Origin: Lachnospiraceae bacterium UBA3821
GTDB lineage: Bacteria > Bacillota > Clostridia > Lachnospirales > Lachnospiraceae
DNA length: 9,841 nt
Assembly: GCA_002368865.1 (NCBI GenBank)
Contig: DFDT01000038.1
Coordinates: 7,762-17,602, forward strand
Direction: 5' to 3'
The position numbers were made by a program, and so were the translations under genes. Numbering within the stretch: the first letter of the stretch is position 1; the number at the start of each line of letters is the position of its first letter. A model generated the notes under the pieces. The model made no database searches. It saw only the letters and a program-made list of their open reading frames with translations, and was not told the origin of the DNA. Below are positions 1 to 7,257 of this stretch, piece after piece.

Positions 1-879
1 GGCTTGTATGTATTTACCCCCGCTGTGACTGCGGACAACAGCAACTGGTATCGCGGAACAGCAGATGCGATCTATCAGAATCTGAACTTCTTAAAGAGCA
101 GCCATGAGCCGTATGTGGTGATCTCCTCCGGTGACTGTGTGTACAAACTGGATTTTGGTAAGGTTTTGGAGTATCACATTGACAAGAAGGCAGATATCAC
201 TGTGGTTTGCCGTGATATGGAGCCGGATGCTAATATCGAGCGTTACGGCACGGTGGTTCTGAACGAGGATAACCGTATTGAGGAGTTTGAGGAGAAGCCG
301 ATCCAGGCCAAGACCAACACGATTTCCTGCGGTATCTATGTGATCCGCAGACGTCTTTTGATCGAGATGATCGAGAAGTGCGCGGAGGAAGATCGCTATG
401 ATTTCGTGCGTGATATTCTGATCCGTTATAAGGATCTGAAGCATATCTACGGATATAAGATTCAGAACTACTGGAGAAACATTGCGTCCATCGAGGATTA
501 CTACGGAACCAATATGGATTTCCTCAAAGCGGATGTTCGCGATTACTTCTTCAAACAGTATCCTGACATTTATTCCAAGGTAGATGATCAGGCACCTGCA
601 AAATACAATGTAGGCGCAAGCATTAAGAACAGCCTGATCTCCAGCGGTTGTATCGTTAACGGTACCGTGGAGAACTCCGTTGTTTTTAAAGAGAGTTATA
701 TCGGTAATAACTGCGTCATCAAGAATTCCATTATCTTGAATGATGTATATATTGCGGATAATTCTTACATTGAAAACTGCATTGTGGAGAGTCATAGTAC
801 GATCCGTGCGGACTCCCGGTTTGTAGGGGAGGACGGAATCAAAATTGTTGTGGAGCGCAACGAGCGCTATGTATTATAA
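1..879 (+). CDS. glgD: Glucose-1-phosphate adenylyltransferase, GlgD-type subunit (5' end missing)
   Basis: This is the C-terminal 292 codons of an ADP-glucose pyrophosphorylase family protein. The frame is open from base 1, so the true start lies upstream and about 80 residues are missing from a family of about 370. Visible motifs are the nucleotidyltransferase signature WYRGTADAIYQN (codons 16-27), an SGD loop, FEEKP, and a C-terminal left-handed beta-helix built of imperfect hexapeptides (about codons 200-275). GlgC, the catalytic partner, normally has a YWRDVGT motif; here codons 157-163 read YWRNIAS, with Asn replacing the metal-binding Asp. That is typical of GlgD, the subunit that modulates GlgC in Firmicutes glycogen synthesis. 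glgC is probably just upstream (inference). Sure of the family; fairly sure of GlgD over GlgC. Confidence 0.9.
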   Translation, partial: GLYVFTPAVTADNSNWYRGTADAIYQNLNFLKSSHEPYVVISSGDCVYKLDFGKVLEYHIDKKADITVVCRDMEPDANIERYGTVVLNEDNRIEEFEEKPIQAKTNTISCGIYVIRRRLLIEMIEKCAEEDRYDFVRDILIRYKDLKHIYGYKIQNYWRNIASIEDYYGTNMDFLKADVRDYFFKQYPDIYSKVDDQAPAKYNVGASIKNSLISSGCIVNGTVENSVVFKESYIGNNCVIKNSIILNDVYIADNSYIENCIVESHSTIRADSRFVGEDGIKIVVERNERYVL

Positions 880-936
880 AACACAACGAAAACACCCGGC
901 TTAGGAAGCCGCTATTACAGTAAGGGGGAGGAACGT

Positions 937-1212
937 ATGCGAATCACTGATGTGCGCGTTCGAAAAATCAGCAAAGAGGGCAAGATGAAAGCTGTCGTGT
1001 CCATTACTTTGGACGATGAGTTTGTAGTACATGACATTAAAGTAATTGAGGGCGAAAAGGGATTATTCATCGCTATGCCCAGCAAGAAAGCATCAGACGG
1101 GGAGTATCGGGATATAGCACATCCCATCAATTCCGGCACCAGAGATTATATTCAGAAGGAGATTCTGGACGCCTATGATAAGGCGAAGGATGAGCCGGAG
1201 GAGCAGGTATAA
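937..1212 (+). CDS. spoVG: SpoVG family regulator
   Basis: The 91-residue product starts [11 protein letters not shown] and carries the family core [11 protein letters not shown] followed by [15 protein letters not shown]. Length and sequence match SpoVG throughout. In Bacillus, SpoVG affects asymmetric septation and sporulation; in Listeria and Staphylococcus it is a small nucleic-acid-binding global regulator. It acts in the cytoplasm, as a beta-sheet dimer with a C-terminal helix. The ATG is preceded by a strong site, GGGGGAGG, at 924-931. It lies 57 bases after glgD with no terminator between, so read-through from glgD is likely; a weak promoter inside the end of glgD (TTGTGG 848-853, TATTAT 872-877) is possible but unconvincing. 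A hairpin terminator follows at 1261-1312. Confidence 0.96.
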   Translation: MRITDVRVRKISKEGKMKAVVSITLDDEFVVHDIKVIEGEKGLFIAMPSKKASDGEYRDIAHPINSGTRDYIQKEILDAYDKAKDEPEEQV

Positions 1213-1260
1213 GGCTGAAAAGCCGGTATAGCATACAATTGAATAGTTCTACATAAGATC

Positions 1261-1312
1261 GGGGCCGCTTTCTTCGGGGGGAGAAAGCGGTCTCATGTTT
1301 TGCTTGTTTTTT
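1261..1312 (+). terminator. Hairpin terminator after spoVG
   Basis: Bases 1261-1273 pair with 1282-1294. The inner nine pairs (CCGCTTTCT with AGAAAGCGG) are perfect and the outer four include two G-U pairs; the loop is 8 bases. A T-rich stretch follows (TTTT at 1298-1301, TTTTTT at 1307-1312), offset a few bases from the stem, so termination may be incomplete. It would end the glgD-spoVG transcript or attenuate entry into pth-mfd. No convincing promoter was found between this hairpin and pth. Confidence 0.65.
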
Positions 1313-1362
1313 AGAGGAAAAGATGCGAAAATATTACCATAATCAGAAAGGAAACAGTATTC

Positions 1363-1956
1363 ATGTATATCATTGTGGGTTTGGGGAATCCCGGCAAAGA
1401 ATATCAGAACACCCGGCACAATATCGGGTTTGATGTAATAGACAGATTGGCAGAGGAGGAGCACATTTCCGTGCTGGAGAAGAAGCATAAAGCAATCATC
1501 GGGAAGGGTGTTGTCGCCGGAGTGAAATGTATTCTGGCAAAGCCTGTAACCTATATGAACCTGAGCGGAGAGAGCGTGCGGGAACTGATCGATTATTATA
1601 AGGTGGACGAGGAGACGGAGCTGATCGTGATTTCGGATGATATCAGTCTGGATGTGGGATCGATCCGTGTGCGAAAAAAAGGCAGCGCAGGCGGGCACAA
1701 TGGGCTGAAGAGTATTATTGGACATTTGGGACATGATACGTTTATGCGGGTAAAAATGGGTGTAGGTGAAAAACCGAAGGGCTGGGATCTGGCGGATTAT
1801 GTATTGGGTCACTTTTCCGCACCGGAACGCGAAGTGATGGACGAAGCCTGTGGGCGTGCAACAGAGGCCATCCGGACCATGGTGAGCGGCGACCCGGACG
1901 GAGCCATGAACCGATTCAATGTGAAAAACAGCAGCGGAAATAAGAAGGAGGCATAA
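1363..1956 (+). CDS. pth: Peptidyl-tRNA hydrolase
   Basis: The 197-residue enzyme cleaves the ester bond of peptidyl-tRNAs that drop off ribosomes, recycling tRNA in the cytoplasm. All family landmarks are present: GLGNPG (residues 6-11), NTRHNIGF with the catalytic His19, TYMNLSG with Asn66, the acidic SDD with Asp92, and GGHNGLKSI with Asn113. These correspond to His20, Asn68, Asp93 and Asn114 of the E. coli enzyme (194 residues). A purine-rich AGAAAGGAAA at 1345-1354 precedes the ATG. mfd begins one base after the stop codon, so the two are almost certainly co-translated. In B. subtilis the orthologue is spoVC and lies in the same neighbourhood as spoVG and mfd. Confidence 0.97.
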   Translation: MYIIVGLGNPGKEYQNTRHNIGFDVIDRLAEEEHISVLEKKHKAIIGKGVVAGVKCILAKPVTYMNLSGESVRELIDYYKVDEETELIVISDDISLDVGSIRVRKKGSAGGHNGLKSIIGHLGHDTFMRVKMGVGEKPKGWDLADYVLGHFSAPEREVMDEACGRATEAIRTMVSGDPDGAMNRFNVKNSSGNKKEA

Positions 1957-1957
1957 G

Positions 1958-4900
1958 ATGCAGGCATTGCTTGCGCCCTTGCGGGAACTGGCGGAATATG
2001 AGACTATACGGCAGAATATTCAGAAAAAGAGCGGCAGCGTGTTGGCGCTCTCCGGCTGTGTGGACTCCCAAAAACTGCATATGATCTATGGACTGGGCGA
2101 TGGAAAACGGTGTAGAGTGATCATCACTTTTAATGACCTGAAAGCAAAGGAATTATATGAGGAGTACAAGTTTTATGACAGAAATGTCACTCTGTACCCG
2201 GCTAAGGATCTGATCTTCTTTCAGGCGGATATTCACGGAAATCAGCTGACCAGAGAACGCATTATTACTTTGCGCAGATTGGTGGAGAAAAAATCGGTGA
2301 CGGTGATCACCACGTTTGCTGCACTGATGACGCCTCAGGTACTCTGGGATAATGACAAAGATGTCATATCTATCGAACGAGGGGGAATTTTGCAGGAAAA
2401 TCGACTGTGCGAACAGCTTGTCAGCATGGGGTATGAGAAGTGCTACCAGGTGGAATCACCGGGACAGTTCTCTGTTCGCGGCGGTATCGTGGATGTATTT
2501 GATCTGACAGAGGAGAATCCGTACCGGATTGAACTGTGGGGGGATGAGGTGGATTCCATCCGCAGCTTTGACATTTTAAGCCAGAGATCCATTGAAAAGC
2601 TGGAGAGCATCCGGATCTATCCGGCCACGGAGTTTGTACTGTCCAAAGAACAGATCCGACAGGGATTGGAGCGGATCGAAAGAGAGGCGAAAGACCAGGA
2701 GCAGCGTTTCCGGGATGCGCATGATCCGGAGGCGGCGCATCGCATTGCCGTGCAGGTGAAAGAACTGAGGGAACAGCTGACGGAGTTCCAGGATAAGGTG
2801 AATCTGGAGAGTTACGTGCGGTATTTTTATCAGGATACCGTGACGCTGCCGGAGCTTTTGCGACAGATGGGCAGCGAGCCGGTTTTTTTTATCGATGAGC
2901 CTGCCAGAGTGAAGGAACAGGCGGATGCAGTGGAGTTTGAGTTCAGCCAGAGCATGGAGCAGCGGATGCTGAAAGGATATATCCTGCCGGGACAGATGGA
3001 TCTTCTTTATACCGGCGAACAAGTTGCTGCGGAACTGGCGAAAAGCACGGTGATCACGCTGTCCATGCTGGATTGGCAGTCCGGCTATTTCAAGACAAGA
3101 CAAAAATTTGACATAAATGTCAGAAATGTTGCGCCGTACAATAACAGTTTCGAGGCGCTTGTAAAAGATCTGGAGAAGTTTCACAAAAAGGGATATCGGG
3201 TGTTGCTGCTGTCGGGCTCCCGAACCAGGGCGGAACGTCTGGCGAAGGATCTGCGGGAGAATGATCTGATCGCGGTCTATACACAGGACCCGATGCGGGA
3301 GGTTCAGCCCGGGGAGATCGTCACCTGTTACGGGCATGTCAGCAAGGGGTTTGAGTACCCTATGTTAAAGTTTGTCGTCTTATCGGAGACGGATATTTTC
3401 GGCGCGGAGAAAAAGAAGAAAAAGAAGCGCAGTCAGTATCAGGGACAGAAGATCAATGATTTTAATGAACTGAAGGTTGGGGATTATGTGGTGCATGAAT
3501 CCCACGGGCTTGGTATCTACCAGGGGATTGAGAAGGTGGAGATGGAGCATGTGGTGAAAGACTACATCAAGATCTCTTACAGGGACGGAGGCAATCTCTA
3601 TGTGCTCGCCACCGGGCTTGATGTGATCCAGAAGTATGCTTCCGCGGACGCCGCGAAAAAGCCGAAGCTGAATAAGCTGGGAAGCAAAGAATGGGAACAT
3701 ACCAAGACCAAAGTCCGCACTGCGGTTGCGGAAGTGGCAAAAGATCTGGTGGAACTATACGCGGTCAGGCAGCAGGCGGAAGGGTATCAGTACGGAAAGG
3801 ATACGGTCTGGCAGCGGGAGTTTGAGGAAATGTTTCCCTTTGAGGAGACGGAGGATCAGCTGGCGGCCATCGCGGATACAAAGGCGGATATGGAGAGCCA
3901 CAAGATCATGGACCGCCTGATCTGCGGAGATGTGGGATACGGTAAGACGGAGATCGCTATCAGAGCAGCGTTTAAGGCGGTGCAGGAGGGCAGGCAGGTG
4001 GTGTATCTGGCGCCCACCACTATTCTGGCAGGACAACACTACAATACCTTTGTCCAGCGACTGAAAGACTTTCCGGTGCGGGTCGATCTGCTCAGCCGTT
4101 TTCGCAGCGCTTCCGAACAGAAGAAGACGGTGGAGGATATCCGAAAAGGACAGGTGGATATTGTTATTGGTACGCATCGTGTGCTTTCTGCGGATGTACA
4201 GTTCAAAGATCTGGGACTTCTGATCGTGGATGAGGAGCAGCGTTTCGGCGTGGCGCACAAGGAGAAGATTAAGAAGTTGAAGGAAAACGTGGATGTGTTG
4301 ACTTTGACAGCAACGCCGATCCCGCGGACACTGCATATGAGCCTGATCGGTATCCGGGATATGAGTGTGCTGGAGGAGGCGCCGGGAGAGCGACATCCAA
4401 TTCAGACGTTTGTCTGTGAATACAATGAAGAACTGGTGCGGGAGGCAATCACCAGGGAGCTTGCCAGAAATGGGCAGGTGTATTATGTATACAATCGAGT
4501 GAACAATATCGCAGATATCACGGCACAGATCGCAAAACTGGTTCCAGATGCGACGGTGGCCTTTGCCCACGGGCAGATGAAAGAACAGGAACTGGAGCAC
4601 ATCATGTATGACTTTGTGAACGGAGAGATCGATGTGCTGGTGACCACCACCATCATTGAGACCGGTCTGGATATACCGAATGTGAATACCATGATCATCC
4701 ATGATTCGGACAATCTGGGCCTTTCTCAGCTGTATCAGCTCAGGGGCCGTGTGGGACGCTCCAGCAGAAATGCGTATGCGTTCCTCATGTATAAGCGGGA
4801 CAAAATGCTGAAGGAAGTGGCGGAAAAACGCCTGGAAGCAATCAGAGAGTTTACGGATCTGGGCAGCGGCTTTAAGATCGCCATGCGGGATCTGGAGATC

Positions 4901-5497
4901 CGCGGCGCCGGGAATCTGCTGGGTATGCGCCAGCATGGGCACATGGAGGCCGTGGGATATGATCTGTACTGCAAAATGCTGAATGAAGCGGTACAGAAGC
5001 TGAAGGGACAGGATGCCAATGATACGGATTCTTTCACCACCACCATCGATCTGGATGTGGATGCGTTTATCCCCGGCACATATATTGTCAATGAGGTGCA
5101 GAAGCTGGATATCTACAAGCGGATCACAGGGATTGAAAACGAGAAGGAGCGGGATGACATGAAGGACGAACTCCTAGATCGCTTCGGCGCGGTGCCGAAG
5201 TCCGTGGAAAATCTGTTGGATATCGCATTGATCCGGGTGGCAGCACACAGGCTGTACTTGACAGAGATCAAGGGGAAAAATGAGCGGATCACCTTCACGT
5301 TTAAGCCGGACGCCAACATAGATCCGACGGGAATCCCCATACTCCTGCAGAAGGTGGGAAAAGATATGAGCTTTACCGCGTACGGCAATCCGTATCTGAC
5401 CTACAAGTATAAAAAGACGGGACTGGTGGAAACGGACGCGGAGCTTCTGTTGGGCAAAACCAAGGAGATATTGGCGGTCATGAAACAACTGTTATAA
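1958..5497 (+). CDS. mfd: Transcription-repair coupling factor Mfd
   Basis: The 1179-residue protein is a full-length Mfd. It displaces RNA polymerase stalled at DNA damage and recruits UvrA to the transcribed strand. Domains in order: a UvrB-like N-terminal module (about 1-340, with RGGIVDVFD from residue 174); a connecting domain ending in a lysine run (485-490); the RNA-polymerase-interaction domain, CarD/Tudor-like, starting [14 protein letters not shown] at 506; the RecG-like translocase with Walker A GDVGYGKT (657-664), DEEQ box (758-761) and TATPIPRT (784-791); helicase lobe 2 with QLRGRVGRS; the TRG motif region ([12 protein letters not shown]); and a C-terminal regulatory domain. The ribosome site GGAGG (1947-1951) lies inside pth, six bases before the ATG. 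No frameshift or lost motif is seen. Confidence 0.98.
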   Translation: MQALLAPLRELAEYETIRQNIQKKSGSVLALSGCVDSQKLHMIYGLGDGKRCRVIITFNDLKAKELYEEYKFYDRNVTLYPAKDLIFFQADIHGNQLTRERIITLRRLVEKKSVTVITTFAALMTPQVLWDNDKDVISIERGGILQENRLCEQLVSMGYEKCYQVESPGQFSVRGGIVDVFDLTEENPYRIELWGDEVDSIRSFDILSQRSIEKLESIRIYPATEFVLSKEQIRQGLERIEREAKDQEQRFRDAHDPEAAHRIAVQVKELREQLTEFQDKVNLESYVRYFYQDTVTLPELLRQMGSEPVFFIDEPARVKEQADAVEFEFSQSMEQRMLKGYILPGQMDLLYTGEQVAAELAKSTVITLSMLDWQSGYFKTRQKFDINVRNVAPYNNSFEALVKDLEKFHKKGYRVLLLSGSRTRAERLAKDLRENDLIAVYTQDPMREVQPGEIVTCYGHVSKGFEYPMLKFVVLSETDIFGAEKKKKKKRSQYQGQKINDFNELKVGDYVVHESHGLGIYQGIEKVEMEHVVKDYIKISYRDGGNLYVLATGLDVIQKYASADAAKKPKLNKLGSKEWEHTKTKVRTAVAEVAKDLVELYAVRQQAEGYQYGKDTVWQREFEEMFPFEETEDQLAAIADTKADMESHKIMDRLICGDVGYGKTEIAIRAAFKAVQEGRQVVYLAPTTILAGQHYNTFVQRLKDFPVRVDLLSRFRSASEQKKTVEDIRKGQVDIVIGTHRVLSADVQFKDLGLLIVDEEQRFGVAHKEKIKKLKENVDVLTLTATPIPRTLHMSLIGIRDMSVLEEAPGERHPIQTFVCEYNEELVREAITRELARNGQVYYVYNRVNNIADITAQIAKLVPDATVAFAHGQMKEQELEHIMYDFVNGEIDVLVTTTIIETGLDIPNVNTMIIHDSDNLGLSQLYQLRGRVGRSSRNAYAFLMYKRDKMLKEVAEKRLEAIREFTDLGSGFKIAMRDLEIRGAGNLLGMRQHGHMEAVGYDLYCKMLNEAVQKLKGQDANDTDSFTTTIDLDVDAFIPGTYIVNEVQKLDIYKRITGIENEKERDDMKDELLDRFGAVPKSVENLLDIALIRVAAHRLYLTEIKGKNERITFTFKPDANIDPTGIPILLQKVGKDMSFTAYGNPYLTYKYKKTGLVETDAELLLGKTKEILAVMKQLL

Positions 5498-5576
5498 GGG
5501 AGAATTATTGTACTCAAAATCTGATATCTTTTATTCAACACAAGAGATTGCGTGGAAGAACAGGAGGTATCAGAGG

Positions 5577-5681
5577 ATGAAAGGATATATTACATCGAGC
5601 GGGTATATGGGATTTGTGGAGAACAGATATATACTCTTTGTGAGTGAGGAGGAATATGAGGAATATCTGGAGGGCAGATAA
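5577..5681 (+). CDS. 34-residue peptide of unknown function
   Basis: An ATG at 5577 opens a 34-codon frame ending at TAA 5679-5681, preceded by a near-perfect AGGAGG (5562-5567) nine bases upstream. The peptide begins MKGYITSSGYMGFVENRYIL and ends in an acidic, tyrosine-rich stretch (SEEEYEEYLEGR). It has no signal peptide or membrane segment. Its last 26 bases overlap the next gene in another frame, and that gene's ribosome site lies inside it, which suggests translational coupling. From memory, similar short peptides with a GYMG core and an acidic end are common in Lachnospiraceae annotations, but I could not check this. Function unknown. The ribosome site and arrangement make it likely to be translated. 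Confidence 0.7.
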   Translation: MKGYITSSGYMGFVENRYILFVSEEEYEEYLEGR

Positions 5682-6099
5682 CCTGAAGCGGGCGGCTGTG
5701 CAGCTGCGACAAGACATCAGAAGCATCCGGCTGCCGTTGGCGGTTTTGCTGATTTACATGATTATCACGCAATCCGTCTTTGGCACGGTCTGTCCCTGGG
5801 CCATACTGACACATCTTCCGTGTCCGGCCTGCGGACTGACCAGAGCGGCGCTTTGTGTGGCTGCGCTGCATTTTAGGGAGGCGTTTCGATGGAATGCCAT
5901 GATCGGATTATGGCTGCCTTATTTATTGTATCTTGCAGTGGAGAGATATGTTCTGGCGGGAAAACCGCGGATGGCGCTCGCGATTGCGACGGTGATCGGG
6001 AGCGTGACCTTTGTTTATTTTGGATTCCGCCTCTGGAAAGGAACGATTCCGCAGGATATTTTACCGCTCAGACTTTACAGTTTCCCGACAATATGGTAG
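5656..6099 (+). CDS. DUF2752-type small membrane protein
   Basis: The 147-residue protein has three predicted membrane segments (about 27-44, 82-99 and 105-125). Between the first two lies CPACGLTR (56-63), with a further Cys at 46. A CPxCGxTR box after the first helix is the hallmark of the DUF2752 family, whose function is unknown; the cysteines could bind metal or form disulfides (inference). I chose the ATG at 5656: AGGAGG (5647-5652) is close to it, and GAGG at 5646-5649 gives six bases of spacing. An in-frame GTG at 5644 would add four residues but has no ribosome site. The gene overlaps the preceding 34-codon frame by 26 bases. Probably co-transcribed with it and possibly with mfd. Confidence 0.85.
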   Translation: MRNIWRADNLKRAAVQLRQDIRSIRLPLAVLLIYMIITQSVFGTVCPWAILTHLPCPACGLTRAALCVAALHFREAFRWNAMIGLWLPYLLYLAVERYVLAGKPRMALAIATVIGSVTFVYFGFRLWKGTIPQDILPLRLYSFPTIW

Positions 6100-6102
6100 C
6101 AT
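6074..6102 (+). promoter_or_regulatory. Possible sigma-A promoter for the 6176 gene
   Basis: TTTACA (6074-6079) and TAGCAT (6097-6102) are 17 bases apart, and TG at 6094-6095 forms an extended -10. The site overlaps the last codons of the DUF2752 gene and would start a leader of about 67 bases before the next ATG. The -35 matches five of six bases, the -10 four of six. Confidence 0.4.
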
Positions 6103-6175
6103 AAAAGCGCAAAGTGCAGTGAAAACTGCAAAACGGTACGATCAATACAAATACATAGTGCAAAGGAGAAAAAAC

Positions 6176-6541
6176 ATGGACAATTATCAGATGCAGAACA
6201 ACCCGCAGAATAGCGCACAGCCCAACGGTTATCAGCCCAATGGTTATCAGCCCAATGGCTACCAGCCTTCCGCTCCGCAGCAGCCGGTGATCCCGGAGGA
6301 GTATCGTCCGATCAGTATGTGGGGATACTTTGGCTATCAGCTTTTGTTTGCAATTCCCTGTATCGGATTTATCATTATGATCGTTTTTGCGCTGGGCGGA
6401 ACCAAGAATATCAATCTGAAAAATTTTGCAAGATCCTTTTTCTGCTGGATGGTCATCTGGCTTATCCTGGTGATCATCATTGCGGTGCTGGGCGGCGCTT
6501 CCGGATTGTTTGCGGCGATGGCACAGTATAGCGGATACTAA
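6176..6541 (+). CDS. Two-helix membrane protein with PNGYQ-repeat N-terminus
   Basis: The 121-residue protein starts at an ATG seven bases after AGGAG (6164-6168). The first 45 residues are hydrophilic and rich in Asn, Gln, Pro and Tyr, with three exact PNGYQ repeats (16-30). Two hydrophobic segments follow (about 49-73 and 88-112), joined by a short polar loop, NINLKNFARS. I recognise the overall style (a disordered Pro/Tyr/Gln-rich head, then a WGYFGYQLLF helix) from unnamed proteins of Clostridia but cannot assign a function. The low-complexity head probably faces the cytoplasm. An upstream open extension in the same frame has no ribosome site and overlaps the previous gene, so it was not used. 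Small inverted repeats, without a T-tract, lie at the stop codon. Confidence 0.82.
   Translation: MDNYQMQNNPQNSAQPNGYQPNGYQPNGYQPSAPQQPVIPEEYRPISMWGYFGYQLLFAIPCIGFIIMIVFALGGTKNINLKNFARSFFCWMVIWLILVIIIAVLGGASGLFAAMAQYSGY
6221..6265 (+). repeat. Three 15-bp tandem repeats encoding PNGYQ
   Basis: Units at 6221-6235, 6236-6250 and 6251-6265 read CCCAAYGGYTAYCAG. The units differ only at third codon positions, so the amino-acid repeat PNGYQ is kept exact while the DNA has drifted. Confidence 0.95.
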
Positions 6542-6559
6542 TCCGCGGATATTGATCCG
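6531..6559. repeat. Two adjacent short hairpins at the stop of the 6176 gene
   Basis: GCGGAT (6531-6536) pairs with ATCCGC (6541-6546), and CGGAT (6546-6550) pairs with ATCCG (6555-6559); each loop is four bases. The first stem spans the stop codon. No T-tract follows, so this is not a canonical terminator. It may stabilise the mRNA end or simply be chance. Confidence 0.4.
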
Positions 6560-6578
6560 GACTGATCGGCTCTGATTT

Positions 6579-6607
6579 GCATAATTCGGTATTATTTCCA
6601 CATAATA
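6579..6607 (+). promoter_or_regulatory. Probable sigma-G (forespore) promoter of spoVT
   Basis: GCATA (6579-6583) and CATAATA (6601-6607) are separated by 17 bases. This fits the forespore sigma-G consensus (GNATR, 17-18 bases, CATNNTA) at every defined position. Bacillus spoVT is a sigma-G gene, so the site and the gene agree. Predicted start of transcription is near 6614, about 60 bases before the ATG. Confidence 0.7.
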
Positions 6608-6674
6608 ACTGTAAATCCTGACGGCTCAGAGCGGGATGGAACAGAATGACAGAGAACATGGAGGAAATAAACGG

Positions 6675-7220
6675 ATGAAAGCAACAGGAATTGTACGAAG
6701 AATAGATGATCTGGGGCGCGTTGTGATCCCCAAGGAAATTCGGCGCACATTACACATCAGGGAATCGGATCCCCTTGAGATCTATACGGACAGAGAGGGG
6801 CAGATTATTTTAAAAAAATATTCTCCGATCGGTGAGATGACAACTTTTGCACGTCAGTATGCGGAAAGCCTTGCACAGGTGTCCGGGCATGCGGCCGTGA
6901 TCGCGGACAGGGATCAGTTTATTGCCGCCGCGGGCGGTTATAAGCAGCTGGTCAATAAATCTGTCAGCAAGCAGCTGGAGGAAAAGGTGAATAACCGGGA
7001 GACCCTTCTGGCGGCCCGGGGAGACCGCAATTTTATCCCGGTCTGCGAGGACGGCGGAAACGACTATCAGCATCAGGCCATAGCGCCCATTATCTGTGCC
7101 GGTGACATCATAGGAAGTGTGGTGCTGCTGGACAATGATAATCGGGGAAAGATGGGGGAGGTTGAACAGAAACTGATCCTGTCGGCGGCTGGCTTTTTGG
7201 GGAGACAGATGGAGCAATAA
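6675..7220 (+). CDS. spoVT: Stage V sporulation regulator SpoVT
   Basis: The 181-residue protein has an AbrB/SpoVT swapped-hairpin DNA-binding domain at the N-terminus (MKATGIVRRIDDLGRVVIPK, 1-20, continuing EIRRTLHI) and a GAF-like C-terminal domain (about 55-178). Length and layout match B. subtilis SpoVT (178 residues), a tetrameric regulator that adjusts sigma-G-dependent genes in the forespore. I chose the ATG at 6675, ten bases after GGAGGA (6660-6665), because it gives the canonical MKATG start; the longer in-frame start at 6636 has no ribosome site. The upstream region carries a sigma-G-like promoter and the gene ends in a strong hairpin terminator. Its place downstream of mfd is the same as in Bacillus. 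Confidence 0.96.
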   Translation: MKATGIVRRIDDLGRVVIPKEIRRTLHIRESDPLEIYTDREGQIILKKYSPIGEMTTFARQYAESLAQVSGHAAVIADRDQFIAAAGGYKQLVNKSVSKQLEEKVNNRETLLAARGDRNFIPVCEDGGNDYQHQAIAPIICAGDIIGSVVLLDNDNRGKMGEVEQKLILSAAGFLGRQMEQ

Positions 7221-7247
7221 AAAAGTGCCAATGGCACTTTTTTTATT
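7219..7247. terminator. Bidirectional terminator between spoVT and the diguanylate cyclase gene
   Basis: AAAAGTGCC (7221-7229) pairs perfectly with GGCACTTTT (7233-7241) around a 3-base loop, and A-T pairs extend it to 7219/7243. T-runs lie on the 3' side in both directions. It overlaps the spoVT stop codon and lies 11 bases beyond the stop codon of the convergent minus-strand gene, so it can serve both. Confidence 0.93.
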
Positions 7248-7257
7248 GTCTTTATAG

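Noticed and set aside
91..795. A 234-codon minus-strand frame opposite glgD
   Set aside because: Shadow of a clearly conserved gene; no ribosome site or recognisable domain.
898..910. Small hairpin GGCTT/AAGCC between glgD and spoVG
   Set aside because: Only five pairs with a 3-base loop and no T-run, so not a terminator; probably chance.
1213..1224. GGCT-GAAA-AGCC tetraloop hairpin just after the spoVG stop
   Set aside because: Only four base pairs; too small to assign a role beside the larger terminator downstream.
1231..1258. Sigma-G-like pair GCATA and CATAAGA after spoVG
   Set aside because: The -10 breaks the consensus (G for T at the sixth base), spacing is only 16, and it lies before a terminator.
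3755..4942. A 395-codon open frame on the minus strand opposite mfd
   Set aside because: It lies wholly antisense to the conserved translocase half of Mfd, has no ribosome site, and its His/Leu/Arg-rich composition is that of a reverse-strand shadow.
5498..5576. Possible promoter or terminator between mfd and the 34-residue gene
   Set aside because: TTGTAC at 5508 has no acceptable -10 at 17-18 bases, and no stable stem with T-run was found; read-through from mfd is simpler.
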